DNA of 33,907 nt, taken from Gemmataceae bacterium (GTDB lineage: Bacteria > Planctomycetota > Planctomycetia > Gemmatales > Gemmataceae). Below, piece after piece: positions 25,160 to 31,860 of this stretch; position 1 is the stretch's first letter, and the number at the start of each line of letters is the position of its first letter. The stretch covers positions 1 through 33,907 of the forward strand of contig JAIEQO010000921.1 of the NCBI GenBank assembly GCA_019747655.1, written 5' to 3'. The notes under the pieces were generated by a model that made no database searches, was not told the origin of the DNA, and saw nothing but the letters and a program-made list of their open reading frames with translations. The position numbers were made by a program, and so were the translations under genes.

Positions 25160-26570
25160 TCCCCGAAGGGGGCGGGATCGGCGGGCCGCCGGTCTTGGGC
25201 GGCGGGGGGCCGGCGAAGGTCCACACCTCGGGCACCACCTCGGCCCCGGGGCGGGCCTTCTGGAGGCCCGCCACGATCACCACGTCGTCCGGGCCGATCC
25301 CCTTGTCGATGGCCACCACCGCCTGGACCGGCAGCTTGCTCGGCGGCGGGGGGGCTTGGGGGATGCCGGGCGGGGGCGGCGGGGCCGGCGGCGGGTTCGG
25401 GTTGGTCAGCGTCCACGGGGGAGGGCCGGCCGCCTCCCCGGGGGGCGGGGCACGGTAGATGCGGGTGCCGACCGTGACCACCTTCTGGGCCACCTTGTTC
25501 CCGGGCCCGACGACGTACACGTACCGCCCCTCCTGGCCGCTCTGGAGGGCCTCCTCGGGGATCACCGGGCGGTCCGTCGGCGGCCCGACCGGGACCCGCA
25601 CCCGGGCGTACAGCCCGGGGTAGAGGAGCCGGACCGGGGGGGTCCCGGGGGGCGACCCGGGGGCCGGCGGGCTGCCCGGGTTGGGCACCCGGCCGCGGAC
25701 CCGGACCGTCCCGGTCCCGGTGTCCACCCGGTTCTCCCGGAAGTCGATCTCGCCCCGGTGGGGGTAGCCCTCCTCGGTCGCCACCCCGACCTCGACCGGG
25801 ATGCGGCGGCTGGTCGGGGACGGCAGCCCGGGCGACTGCTGGAGGGCCCGCTGGTACTCGACCAGGTCCCGCTCCGGCACGTCGAAGTAGACGTACAGCG
25901 GGTCGACGCTGACGACGGTGGTGAGCAGGGTCGGGCTGGCCTGGCCGACCAGGTTCCCGCGGGTGACGAGGGTGCGGCTGATCCGCCCGTCGATCGGGCT
26001 CTTGATGTCGGTGTACTCGAGCTGGAGGCCGGCCGTCTGCTTGGCCGCCTCGGCGGCCGCCTTGTCGGCCACCGCCACGTCGAACTGGGCCCGGTTGGCG
26101 GCCAGGGTGGCGACCGCCTTGTCCACGTCGGTCTTGGCCGCCGCACCCTTGTTGAACGCCTCCCGCTGGCGGGTCTCGTCGGCCGTCGCCAGGGCGATCT
26201 GGGCTTTAGCGTTGGCCATGTCGGCCTCGGCCTTGGCGATGTCGGCGACGCTCTTGGCCACCGCCGCCTGGTACTCCCGGGGGTCGATCGTGTACAGCGG
26301 CTGGCCGGCCCGGACCTCCTCCCCCTCGGTAAACAGGATGTCGGTCAGGAAGCCCTTCACCCGGGCGGTCACGTCCACCTTCTCGATCGCCTCCAGGTAG
26401 CCGTTGTACTCGTAGTAGCTCTGGACCGGGTACACGACCGGCTTGGCGACGGTGACGGTTTCGAGCCCCTTTTGCGGCGGCGGGCCCTTCCCCCGCTGGC
26501 ACCCGGCCAGCCCGGCGACGGCCCCGGCCATTACGGCGAGGGCGGCCCAGCGGTACGGCGAGGACGGCAT
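25155..26570 (-). CDS. RND efflux periplasmic adaptor (membrane fusion lipoprotein)
   Basis: A 471-residue HlyD/AcrA-type adaptor that links the pump to an outer-membrane channel. MPSSPYRWAALAVMAGAVAGLAGC ends in a lipobox (LAGC), so it is probably a lipoprotein. Next come the biotinyl-lipoyl-like and hairpin parts (YNGYLEAIEKVDVTARVKGFL, EGEEVRAGQPLYTIDPREYQAAVA, long Ala-rich helices, then LEYTDIKSPIDGRISRTLVTRGNLVG) and the beta-barrel (VDPLYVYFDVPERDLV). Two features are odd: a proline-rich insertion of about 40 residues (PNPPPAPPPPPGIPQAPPPP) before VQAVVAIDKGIGPDDVVIVAGLQ, and a Pro-rich tail (PPPPKTGGPPIPPPSGK). The start is the ATG at 26570 with GGAG 7 bases upstream; a longer open frame has no site. 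The gene precedes the pump gene and probably shares its transcript. Confidence 0.94.
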   Translation of the reverse strand: MPSSPYRWAALAVMAGAVAGLAGCQRGKGPPPQKGLETVTVAKPVVYPVQSYYEYNGYLEAIEKVDVTARVKGFLTDILFTEGEEVRAGQPLYTIDPREYQAAVAKSVADIAKAEADMANAKAQIALATADETRQREAFNKGAAAKTDVDKAVATLAANRAQFDVAVADKAAAEAAKQTAGLQLEYTDIKSPIDGRISRTLVTRGNLVGQASPTLLTTVVSVDPLYVYFDVPERDLVEYQRALQQSPGLPSPTSRRIPVEVGVATEEGYPHRGEIDFRENRVDTGTGTVRVRGRVPNPGSPPAPGSPPGTPPVRLLYPGLYARVRVPVGPPTDRPVIPEEALQSGQEGRYVYVVGPGNKVAQKVVTVGTRIYRAPPPGEAAGPPPWTLTNPNPPPAPPPPPGIPQAPPPPSKLPVQAVVAIDKGIGPDDVVIVAGLQKARPGAEVVPEVWTFAGPPPPKTGGPPIPPPSGK

Positions 26571-26626
26571 GCGGCGGCTCCACCGGCGGGTTGCGGCGGC
26601 CGGGAACCCGCACGCCGCGTGCCGAC

Positions 26627-26656
26627 ATGATAGGCGGCGGCTACAACCACACCCAA
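26627..26656 (-). promoter_or_regulatory. Putative promoter for the efflux operon
   Basis: On the minus strand TTGGGT (26656-26651) and TATCAT (26632-26627) are 18 bases apart; the -10 fits 5 of 6 consensus bases, the -35 four. It would start transcription about 50 bases before the adaptor ATG. It sits just inside the repeat at 26671. By eye only. Confidence 0.3.
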
Positions 26657-26670
26657 CCACCCCTGTCGGG

Positions 26671-26783
26671 GAATGACCAATGAGGAATGACCCACCAATG
26701 ACGAAGGGAAGAACCGGATGATCTGCCGGCCGGTGTTCTCCCTTCGTCATTGGTGGGTCATTGGTGGGTCATTCGTCATTCCT
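26671..26783. repeat. Inverted repeat of GGTCATT / GGTGGGTCATT units, copy B
   Basis: The left arm (about 26671-26710, with AATGACCCACCAATGACGAA) and right arm (about 26740-26783, with TTCGTCATTGGTGGGTCATT) are inverted copies; the core CCCTTCGTCATTGGTGGG is perfect. The right arm contains an extra GGTGGGTCATT unit. The element lies between the divergent adaptor and esterase genes, 22 bases before the esterase ATG. With copy A it flanks the adaptor gene. Confidence 0.8.
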
Positions 26784-26805
26784 CACTCTCCCCGAGACCC
26801 CGCCG

Positions 26806-28518
26806 ATGTTTACCCGAACGCTGCCGCTCGCCGTGGCGCTCGTCCTGCCCGCCCTCGCCCTGCCGGCCCCGGCCCAGCCGGACGAAATCCCCAAGGGGGA
26901 GCTGACGGAGCACACCTTCGCCGACAGCAAGGTCTTCCCCGGGACCACCCGGAAGTTCTGGGTGTACGTCCCCCGGAAGTACGACGGGAAGACCCCGGCC
27001 TGCGTGTACGTCAACCAGGACGGCGTGCAGTACAAGGCCCCCGAGGTGTTCGACAAGCTGATCCACACCGGCCGGATGCCGGTCACGGTCGGCGTGTTCG
27101 TCACCCCGGGCGTGGTCCCGCCGCCGTCCCCGGACGCCCTGCCGCGGTTCAACCGGAGCTTCGAGTACGACGGCCTCGGCGACGGCTACGCCCGGTTCCT
27201 TCTCGACGAACTCCTACCGGCAGTCGAGAAGCTGAAGACGGCCGGCGGCCGGCCGATCGTGCTGTCGAAGAACGGGAATGACCGGGCCATCGGCGGGGCC
27301 TCCAGCGGGGCCATCTGCGCCTTCACGGCGGCCTGGGAGCGGCCGGACGGCTTCACCCGGGTGTTCAGCGCGATCGGCACCTACGTGGGCTTGCGCGGCG
27401 GGAACGAGTACCCGACCCTGGTGCGGAAGTCCGAGCCGCGGCCGATCCGGGTGTTCCTCCAGGACGGCGAGAACGACCTGAACATTTACGGCGGCAACTG
27501 GTGGATGGCGAACCAGGAGATGGAGCGGGCCCTGACGTTCGCCGGGTACGAAGTCGCCCACTCGTGGGACAAGGGGAAGCACAGCACCGACGAGGGGACG
27601 AAGGTGTTCCCGGAGGCGATGGAGTTCCTGTGGAAGGGCTGGCCGGAGCCGGTGAAGGCCGGGAAGGGGTCGCCGCAACTCCAGCAACTCCTCATCCCCG
27701 GCGAGGGGTGGCAGCTCGTCGGCGAGGGGTACAAGTTCACCGAGGGGCCGTCGGCCAACGCCAAAGGCGAGGTCGTCTTCAACGACGTGGGGGCCTCGAA
27801 GACGTACAAGGTCGGCCCGGACGGTAAGCCGGTCGTCTGGCTGGAGGACTCGAAGCGCGGCGACGGCCAACGGCACGGACCCGACGGCCGGCTGTATGCC
27901 AACGCCGGCAACCAACTCCTGGCCTGGGACGCCGAAGGGAAGGCCACGGTGGTGGCCGACGGGTTCCGGGGGAACGATCTCGTCGTCAACCACGCCGGCG
28001 GCGTCTACCTGACCGACCCGTTCACCAAGCCGGGGAACTCGGCCGTCTGGTACGTCTCGCCGAAGGGCGAGAAGCGGGTCGTTGACACCGGCCTTGGGTT
28101 CGCCAACGGCATCACCCTGTCGCCCGACCAGTCGCTCTTGTACGTCGACGACATGCGGTCGCACTGGGTCTACAGCTACCAGATTCAGGCCGACGGGTCG
28201 CTGGCCTACAAGCAGAAGTTCTTCCACCTGCACGTCCCGGACACGGCCGACGACTCCGGGGCCGACGGGCTGCGAACCGACCGCGACGGCCGGCTGTGGG
28301 TGGCGACCCGGATGGGACTACAGGTGTGCGACCAGGCCGGGCGGGTGAATTGCATCATCCCGACGCCGAACCGGACCGTCTCGAATCTGACGTTCGGCGG
28401 GCCGGACTTCGACGTGGTCTATGCGACCTGTGGCGACAAGGTCTTCAAGCGGAAGGTGCGGGTGAAGGGGGCGAACCACTTCGAGCCCCCGATCAAGCCG
28501 AAGGCCCCGCAGTTGTGA
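26806..28518 (+). CDS. Secreted esterase fused to SMP-30/gluconolactonase-like domain
   Basis: A 570-residue protein with a signal peptide (MFTRTLPLAVALVLPALALPAPAQ). Residues about 30-285 are an esterase-D/IroE-type alpha/beta hydrolase: RKFWVYVPRKYDGKTPACVYVNQDG, the nucleophile elbow GGASSG (S166 in GxSxG), an acidic position in FLQDGEND and a histidine in WDKGKHSTDEG (H259) or AHSW (H252). Residues about 300-560 form a six-bladed SMP-30/gluconolactonase-type propeller: YKFTEGPSANAKGEVVFNDV, RHGPDGRLYANAG, NDLVVNHAGGVYLTDP, GFANGITLSPDQSLLYVDDM, GADGLRTDRDGRLWVATRMG. The domains suggest hydrolysis of an ester followed by action on a lactone or sugar derivative outside the cytoplasm; the substrate is unknown. 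The ATG at 26806 is chosen for the signal peptide; no clear Shine-Dalgarno is visible. Confidence 0.88.
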   Translation: MFTRTLPLAVALVLPALALPAPAQPDEIPKGELTEHTFADSKVFPGTTRKFWVYVPRKYDGKTPACVYVNQDGVQYKAPEVFDKLIHTGRMPVTVGVFVTPGVVPPPSPDALPRFNRSFEYDGLGDGYARFLLDELLPAVEKLKTAGGRPIVLSKNGNDRAIGGASSGAICAFTAAWERPDGFTRVFSAIGTYVGLRGGNEYPTLVRKSEPRPIRVFLQDGENDLNIYGGNWWMANQEMERALTFAGYEVAHSWDKGKHSTDEGTKVFPEAMEFLWKGWPEPVKAGKGSPQLQQLLIPGEGWQLVGEGYKFTEGPSANAKGEVVFNDVGASKTYKVGPDGKPVVWLEDSKRGDGQRHGPDGRLYANAGNQLLAWDAEGKATVVADGFRGNDLVVNHAGGVYLTDPFTKPGNSAVWYVSPKGEKRVVDTGLGFANGITLSPDQSLLYVDDMRSHWVYSYQIQADGSLAYKQKFFHLHVPDTADDSGADGLRTDRDGRLWVATRMGLQVCDQAGRVNCIIPTPNRTVSNLTFGGPDFDVVYATCGDKVFKRKVRVKGANHFEPPIKPKAPQL

Positions 28519-28522
28519 CTGC

Positions 28523-28580
28523 CGGGAGGGCGAGGCTCCCGCCGAGCCGGGCCCGGCTCGGCGGGAGCCTCGCCCTCCCG
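28523..28580. repeat. Perfect 58-base palindrome between convergent genes
   Basis: Bases 28523-28551 (CGGGAGGGCGAGGCTCCCGC...) are the exact reverse complement of 28552-28580, a 29-base arm with no loop. It begins 5 bases after the esterase stop and ends 10 bases before the stop of the gene at 28590. In RNA it would form a very stable hairpin from either strand, so it can act as a bidirectional terminator, but there is no U-run on either side. It resembles a dispersed palindromic repeat more than a plain terminator. Confidence 0.85.
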
Positions 28581-28589
28581 TGCCGTCGG

Positions 28590-28937
28590 TCAGTCCTTGT
28601 CCTCCTGCATTTTGTGGACCTGCCGGTCCGGGGCGACCCCGCCGTAGGGCGTACCGGCCGTCGTGTCCACATCGGCGTCGTCCCGGGCCCACTGCTTGGC
28701 CTCGGTCCCGGACGGCTTGCGGGTCCCGTCCTCGAACGCCGCCTCGGCATCCTGCTTGGCTTGGTTGGCGGTGCCCCGCTGTTGGTGGCCGGTCGCGGCC
28801 GGCATGCTCCCGCCGGTCGGGGAGACGGCGTTGGTGCCGCCGCTCGGGCCGCCGACGTTGACCTGCGGGGTTGCCCCATGAGCCTGGGTGCCGCCGACCA
28901 ACCGCTCGGCAGTCTCATCCTGGGGTCGGGTAGGCAT
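28590..28937 (-). CDS. Small hydrophilic protein of unknown function
   Basis: A 115-residue protein starting MPTRPQDETAERLVGG at the ATG at 28937; an upstream weak GAGAGA is the only ribosome-binding candidate. It is rich in Gly, Thr, Asn, Gln, Asp and Ala (GGTQAHGATPQVNVGGPSGG, GHQQRGTANQAKQDAEAAFEDG) with no hydrophobic core, signal peptide or membrane segment, so it is likely disordered. I do not recognise a family. The low-complexity composition, lack of cysteine and charged C-terminus (VHKMQEDKD) recall small stress-related hydrophilins, but that is only an impression. It converges on the esterase gene across the perfect palindrome and is divergent from the pair at 29056. Confidence 0.6.
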   Translation of the reverse strand: MPTRPQDETAERLVGGTQAHGATPQVNVGGPSGGTNAVSPTGGSMPAATGHQQRGTANQAKQDAEAAFEDGTRKPSGTEAKQWARDDADVDTTAGTPYGGVAPDRQVHKMQEDKD

Positions 28938-29055
28938 GATGTCTCTCGGGTTGTGGACCGGGCGAGATGAGGTGATAAACGGGCAAACGGTGTGCCGGGT
29001 GACGGCCGGCAGACGATCGGTTAGAGTGGGGGTATTACCGCCCGGAGGACGACTG

Positions 29056-29361
29056 ATGGCGAACCTGGACGAGACCGGCACCCCGCCCGGCGACGGCCGG
29101 AACGGCGAGCCGCACGACACCCCGCCGGCGGCCGACGGGCCGTCGCGGCTTCAGGAACTGGAGCGGGAGAACGCCCGGCTGCGGACCGAGTTGGCCGAAC
29201 TCAAGACCAAGCACCAAGTCTATTTGGACATCCTCGCGGACATCAGCCGCGACGAGCTACCGGCGACCGAGGAGGAGTTCCTTCGGGGGATCGAGGGCCC
29301 CAGCATTTCCGACATCATTCGGGAGTTCGAGCAGGAACACGGCTTGGGGGGAAAGCCGTGA
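29056..29361 (+). CDS. Small coiled-coil protein, possible antitoxin partner
   Basis: A 101-residue protein with a good ribosome binding site (GGAGG, 7 bases before the ATG). The first 30 residues are Pro/Gly-rich and polar; residues about 33-58 form a coiled coil (SRLQELERENARLRTELAEL), followed by a short acidic segment (DISRDELPATEEEFLRGIEG) and a C-terminal helix (SDIIREFEQEHG). Its stop overlaps the GTG start of the next gene by 4 bases (GTGA, 29358-29361), so the two are translationally coupled. A small acidic, partly disordered protein before a small basic one is the usual antitoxin-toxin order; no DNA-binding domain is recognised. Family not recognised. Confidence 0.7.
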   Translation: MANLDETGTPPGDGRNGEPHDTPPAADGPSRLQELERENARLRTELAELKTKHQVYLDILADISRDELPATEEEFLRGIEGPSISDIIREFEQEHGLGGKP

Positions 29362-29672
29362 ACCCGAACCCGGGATTCGGGCTCGTCCTCTCGGACGGCG
29401 TGCGGTCGGCTGTCAACGCACTGCTCGCCCGCGCTGCCGGCTCCACGACCTATGCCAGGCTGGCGGCGGCCCTGCAAGCGGTCGAGCGGGAGCTACGGAA
29501 TGACCCGAGGCCCTGGGGCGATCCCGTCAAGCGTTTCCGGGGCCTCCAAGCGACCCTGTACCACCGCCTCTACGACGAACTTTACGTCCAGTACACCGTC
29601 CACGACGGCCGGCCGCTGGTCTGGTGGACGATGCTCAGGCCGGTCTTGGGGCATCCGTTGACACGGGGCTAG
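29358..29672 (+). CDS. Small basic protein, RelE/ParE-like toxin candidate
   Basis: A 104-residue protein starting at GTG 29358. The order helix-helix (SDGVRSAVNALLARAAGSTTYARLAAALQAVERELR), then NDPRPWGDPVKRFRGLQATLYHRLYDELYVQYTVHDGRPLVWWTMLRPVLGHPL, resembles the helix-then-beta-sheet layout of RelE/ParE toxins, where a 'dP..fG.pl..l.' segment leads to strands with conserved Arg/Tyr and a final 'V.......P..' strand. The similarity is only in pattern. It overlaps the upstream coiled-coil gene by 4 bases, and its TAG stop (29670-29672) shares a CTAG with the TAG of the opposing gene. It could instead be an unrelated conserved planctomycete protein. Confidence 0.6.
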   Translation: MNPNPGFGLVLSDGVRSAVNALLARAAGSTTYARLAAALQAVERELRNDPRPWGDPVKRFRGLQATLYHRLYDELYVQYTVHDGRPLVWWTMLRPVLGHPLTRG

Positions 29673-30199
29673 CGGATCAGCCCGCCGGGCGGCGGGTCCT
29701 TCCGCAGCTCCTCCCACTCCCGCCGGACCTCCCGCAGACCGACCGCACACACCTCGAACTGGTCGCTCAGCCGGCGGAACAGACCGGCCTCGGCCCGGTG
29801 GTCCTCCTCGTCCAGCACGCTCGTCAGCAAGTAGCCCCGCTTCCCCTGGATGGTGTAATCGACCACGTCGTCCCGCCGCCGGCCGGCGCGGTTCAGGGTT
29901 TCCGGGTAAACCCCGGTCCAGAACAGGGCGAAGTCGCCGATGTGGCGGAAGTACTCCCGCCGGGTCCGGCCGGCCGGCAGCCCCCCGGCCTCGGCCGCCA
30001 TCGCCGCCAGTTCCGTGAGCGGCCGGCCCCCCTGCCCCCGCAGCCGGTAAACGGCGTCGGTGTGGACGAACCGGCTCAGCAGGCCGGACACGTAGTCCAC
30101 GAGCGGCGGGTCGGCGACCCCGAGGTGCGACAGGAAGGCATGCTCGGTCAGCCCCGCGAAGAGCCGGCGGAGCGGGTGTTCGGCGGGCGGTTCCCACAT
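29669..30199 (-). CDS. Conserved-looking protein of unknown function
   Basis: A 176-residue soluble protein from the ATG at 30199, with AGGAG 6 bases upstream. Mostly helical by composition: PLRRLFAGLTEHAFLSHLGV, PLVDYVSGLLSRFVHTDAVYRL, TELAAMAAEA, RREYFRHIGDFALFWTGVYPE, VVDYTIQGKRGYLLTS, EAGLFRRLSDQFEVCAVGLREVRREW. There is no signal peptide, membrane segment or recognised catalytic motif. The segment RREYFRHIGDFALFWTGVYPE looks like a family signature, and I have the impression of similar planctomycete proteins without a named function. It is a single-gene unit with a promoter-like sequence about 65-90 bases upstream. It is convergent with the putative toxin gene; both stops use the same CTAG (29669-29672). 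Confidence 0.75.
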   Translation of the reverse strand: MWEPPAEHPLRRLFAGLTEHAFLSHLGVADPPLVDYVSGLLSRFVHTDAVYRLRGQGGRPLTELAAMAAEAGGLPAGRTRREYFRHIGDFALFWTGVYPETLNRAGRRRDDVVDYTIQGKRGYLLTSVLDEEDHRAEAGLFRRLSDQFEVCAVGLREVRREWEELRKDPPPGGLIR

Positions 30200-30262
30200 G
30201 ACGTGCTCCTCTCGGGCGGCCCGGACGGGGTCGCGGGGCGGGAGAGGGCCGCCCCACCAGGT

Positions 30263-30291
30263 ATTGTGGCCGACGCCGTGTAGGAAATCAA
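30263..30291 (-). promoter_or_regulatory. Putative promoter of the gene at 29669-30199
   Basis: On the minus strand TTGATT (30291-30286) and CACAAT (30268-30263) have a 17-base spacer, about 65 bases upstream of the ATG at 30199. A perfect 10-base palindrome CGTCTAGACG (30300-30309) sits just upstream of the -35 box and could be an operator. By eye only. Confidence 0.35.
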
Positions 30292-30351
30292 CCCGCCGGC
30301 GTCTAGACGTCTTGGCGAATTTTTCCGAACTTTGCTTCCGAGGCCCATTGG

Positions 30352-31764
30352 TCAGGTGAAGATGTCGCTCGTGCAGTCGCCGCCGGGGTAGCGGACCTCG
30401 TGGGCCCGGCTGGGCCCGTCGGGCTCCTTCCCGAAGTCGACGAAGAACCGCTCGTTCAGGGCCAGCCCGCCCTTGTCGGTATCGCAGTCCAGTTGGAGCA
30501 TCCAGGAACCCCGCTTGGCCAGCCCGGGGTGGAACTGGTTGTCCCACTTCCCGAGTAGCGAGTTGGTGACGTACAGCCGCTTGCCGTCGAGCGACAGTTG
30601 CAGCATCTGCGGCCCGCCCAGCAGCTTCTCGCCGTGCAACTCGCGGGCCTTGCCGATCACCCCGCCGAGGAAGAGCTGGCCGACCAGTCTCGGGTTCTTC
30701 GGGTCGGTGATGGCGTACTGCCGCACGTCTCCGTGGAGCCAGTTGGAGAAGTACAGGAACCGGTCGTCCATCGACACGAGAATGTCGGTGATGAGGCCGG
30801 GCACGTCCTGCCCGCCGGCCTTCACCGGCTCGACCTGGACGACCTTCCCGACCACGGTGCCGCGGACGTCCTCGCCGGAGACGGCCCGGACGTGCCAGAT
30901 CGCGCTGCCCAGGGCCGCCCCGGTGAACCCGTGTGGGCTGTCCGGGTCGTGCAGGAATCGGACCTCCAGCGGGATGTCGCCGCCGTCCTTCAACTCGACC
31001 GAGTGCATGACCCGCCGGTCCTTCCAGTCCCAGACGTGGAGCCGCTTGCCGTACTTCCCGGCGGCCACGTCGTTCGGGTCGAACCCCTTCCGGTAGGTGT
31101 TCGGGGCGGCCCACTCGCTCGAGACCATGACGTTGTGCCGGGGCTGGTACCAGAAGTCGTAGTTGAACCGCATCCCGTCGGCGTTCTTCTCCCACCGCCC
31201 TTTGATGTCGAACTTGTCGTCGAGCAGGAGGAACCCGCCCGGGGCGTCGCCGTTCGCGTCGCCGAGCATCGACAGCATGATCTCGCCGCTCGGGAGGCAG
31301 TGGACCGTGTGCGGGGCCGTGAACCCGGCCGCCTTCACCTGCTCCGGGTTGATGACCTTGTGCAGCTTCAGGTTCAGCGGGTCTTTCGCGTCAACGACGT
31401 GGATGCGGCTCGACCCGAGCCCGGGGACGATCAGGTAGCGGCGGTCGCCCGGCCGGCCGTGACACGACGAGCAGATGTTCCAGCCGAAGTGGTGCAGTTC
31501 GTCCCCGACTTCGGGCATCGAGAGGCGGTGGACCACCTTCGAGTACGTCTTCGAGGCCGGGTCGGCGTCCACCACGGCCAGGTAGTCGGGCTTGTTCACC
31601 CCGGTCTCGGCGTAGGTGCAGACCACGAACAGGTGCTTCTCCCGCGGCCCCTTCATCGCCTCCTTCGGGGAGGCGAACCCGGGCGTCTCGTCGGCCCGGC
31701 CGTGCGGGAGCAAGGCCCCCGAACCGATCACCGCACCGGCCTGCAAGAACTGGCGGCGGTCCAT
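30352..31764 (-). CDS. mtoX: Selenium-binding protein / methanethiol oxidase (SBP56 family), Tat-exported
   Basis: A 470-residue member of the SBP56/SELENBP1 family; bacterial and human members oxidise methanethiol to formaldehyde, H2S and H2O2 with copper. The ATG at 31764 (GGAGG 7 bases upstream) gives MDRRQFLQAGAVIGSGALLP, a Tat signal, so it is exported folded, as expected for a periplasmic copper enzyme. The hallmark ELHHFGWNICSSCHG (H91, H92, C98, C101) matches the family's conserved Cys/His region. Other landmarks: FTAPHTVHCLPSGEIMLSMLGD, FWYQPRHNVMVSSEWAAP, TDILVSMDDRFLYFSNWLHGDVRQY, PQMLQLSLDGKRLYVTNSLL. No maturation genes (SCO1/senC, mauG-like) are next to it. It is divergent from the HtrA-like gene with 96 bases between. 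The activity itself is inferred. Confidence 0.92.
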   Translation of the reverse strand: MDRRQFLQAGAVIGSGALLPHGRADETPGFASPKEAMKGPREKHLFVVCTYAETGVNKPDYLAVVDADPASKTYSKVVHRLSMPEVGDELHHFGWNICSSCHGRPGDRRYLIVPGLGSSRIHVVDAKDPLNLKLHKVINPEQVKAAGFTAPHTVHCLPSGEIMLSMLGDANGDAPGGFLLLDDKFDIKGRWEKNADGMRFNYDFWYQPRHNVMVSSEWAAPNTYRKGFDPNDVAAGKYGKRLHVWDWKDRRVMHSVELKDGGDIPLEVRFLHDPDSPHGFTGAALGSAIWHVRAVSGEDVRGTVVGKVVQVEPVKAGGQDVPGLITDILVSMDDRFLYFSNWLHGDVRQYAITDPKNPRLVGQLFLGGVIGKARELHGEKLLGGPQMLQLSLDGKRLYVTNSLLGKWDNQFHPGLAKRGSWMLQLDCDTDKGGLALNERFFVDFGKEPDGPSRAHEVRYPGGDCTSDIFT

Positions 31765-31860
31765 GTATGGTCCTCCACGGGATGGCGACACGTCCAGGAA
31801 TACCACGGGGCTTGACCCGGCCCTACTACAATTCGCCGACCCGAACCGAAAGGAACGGCC

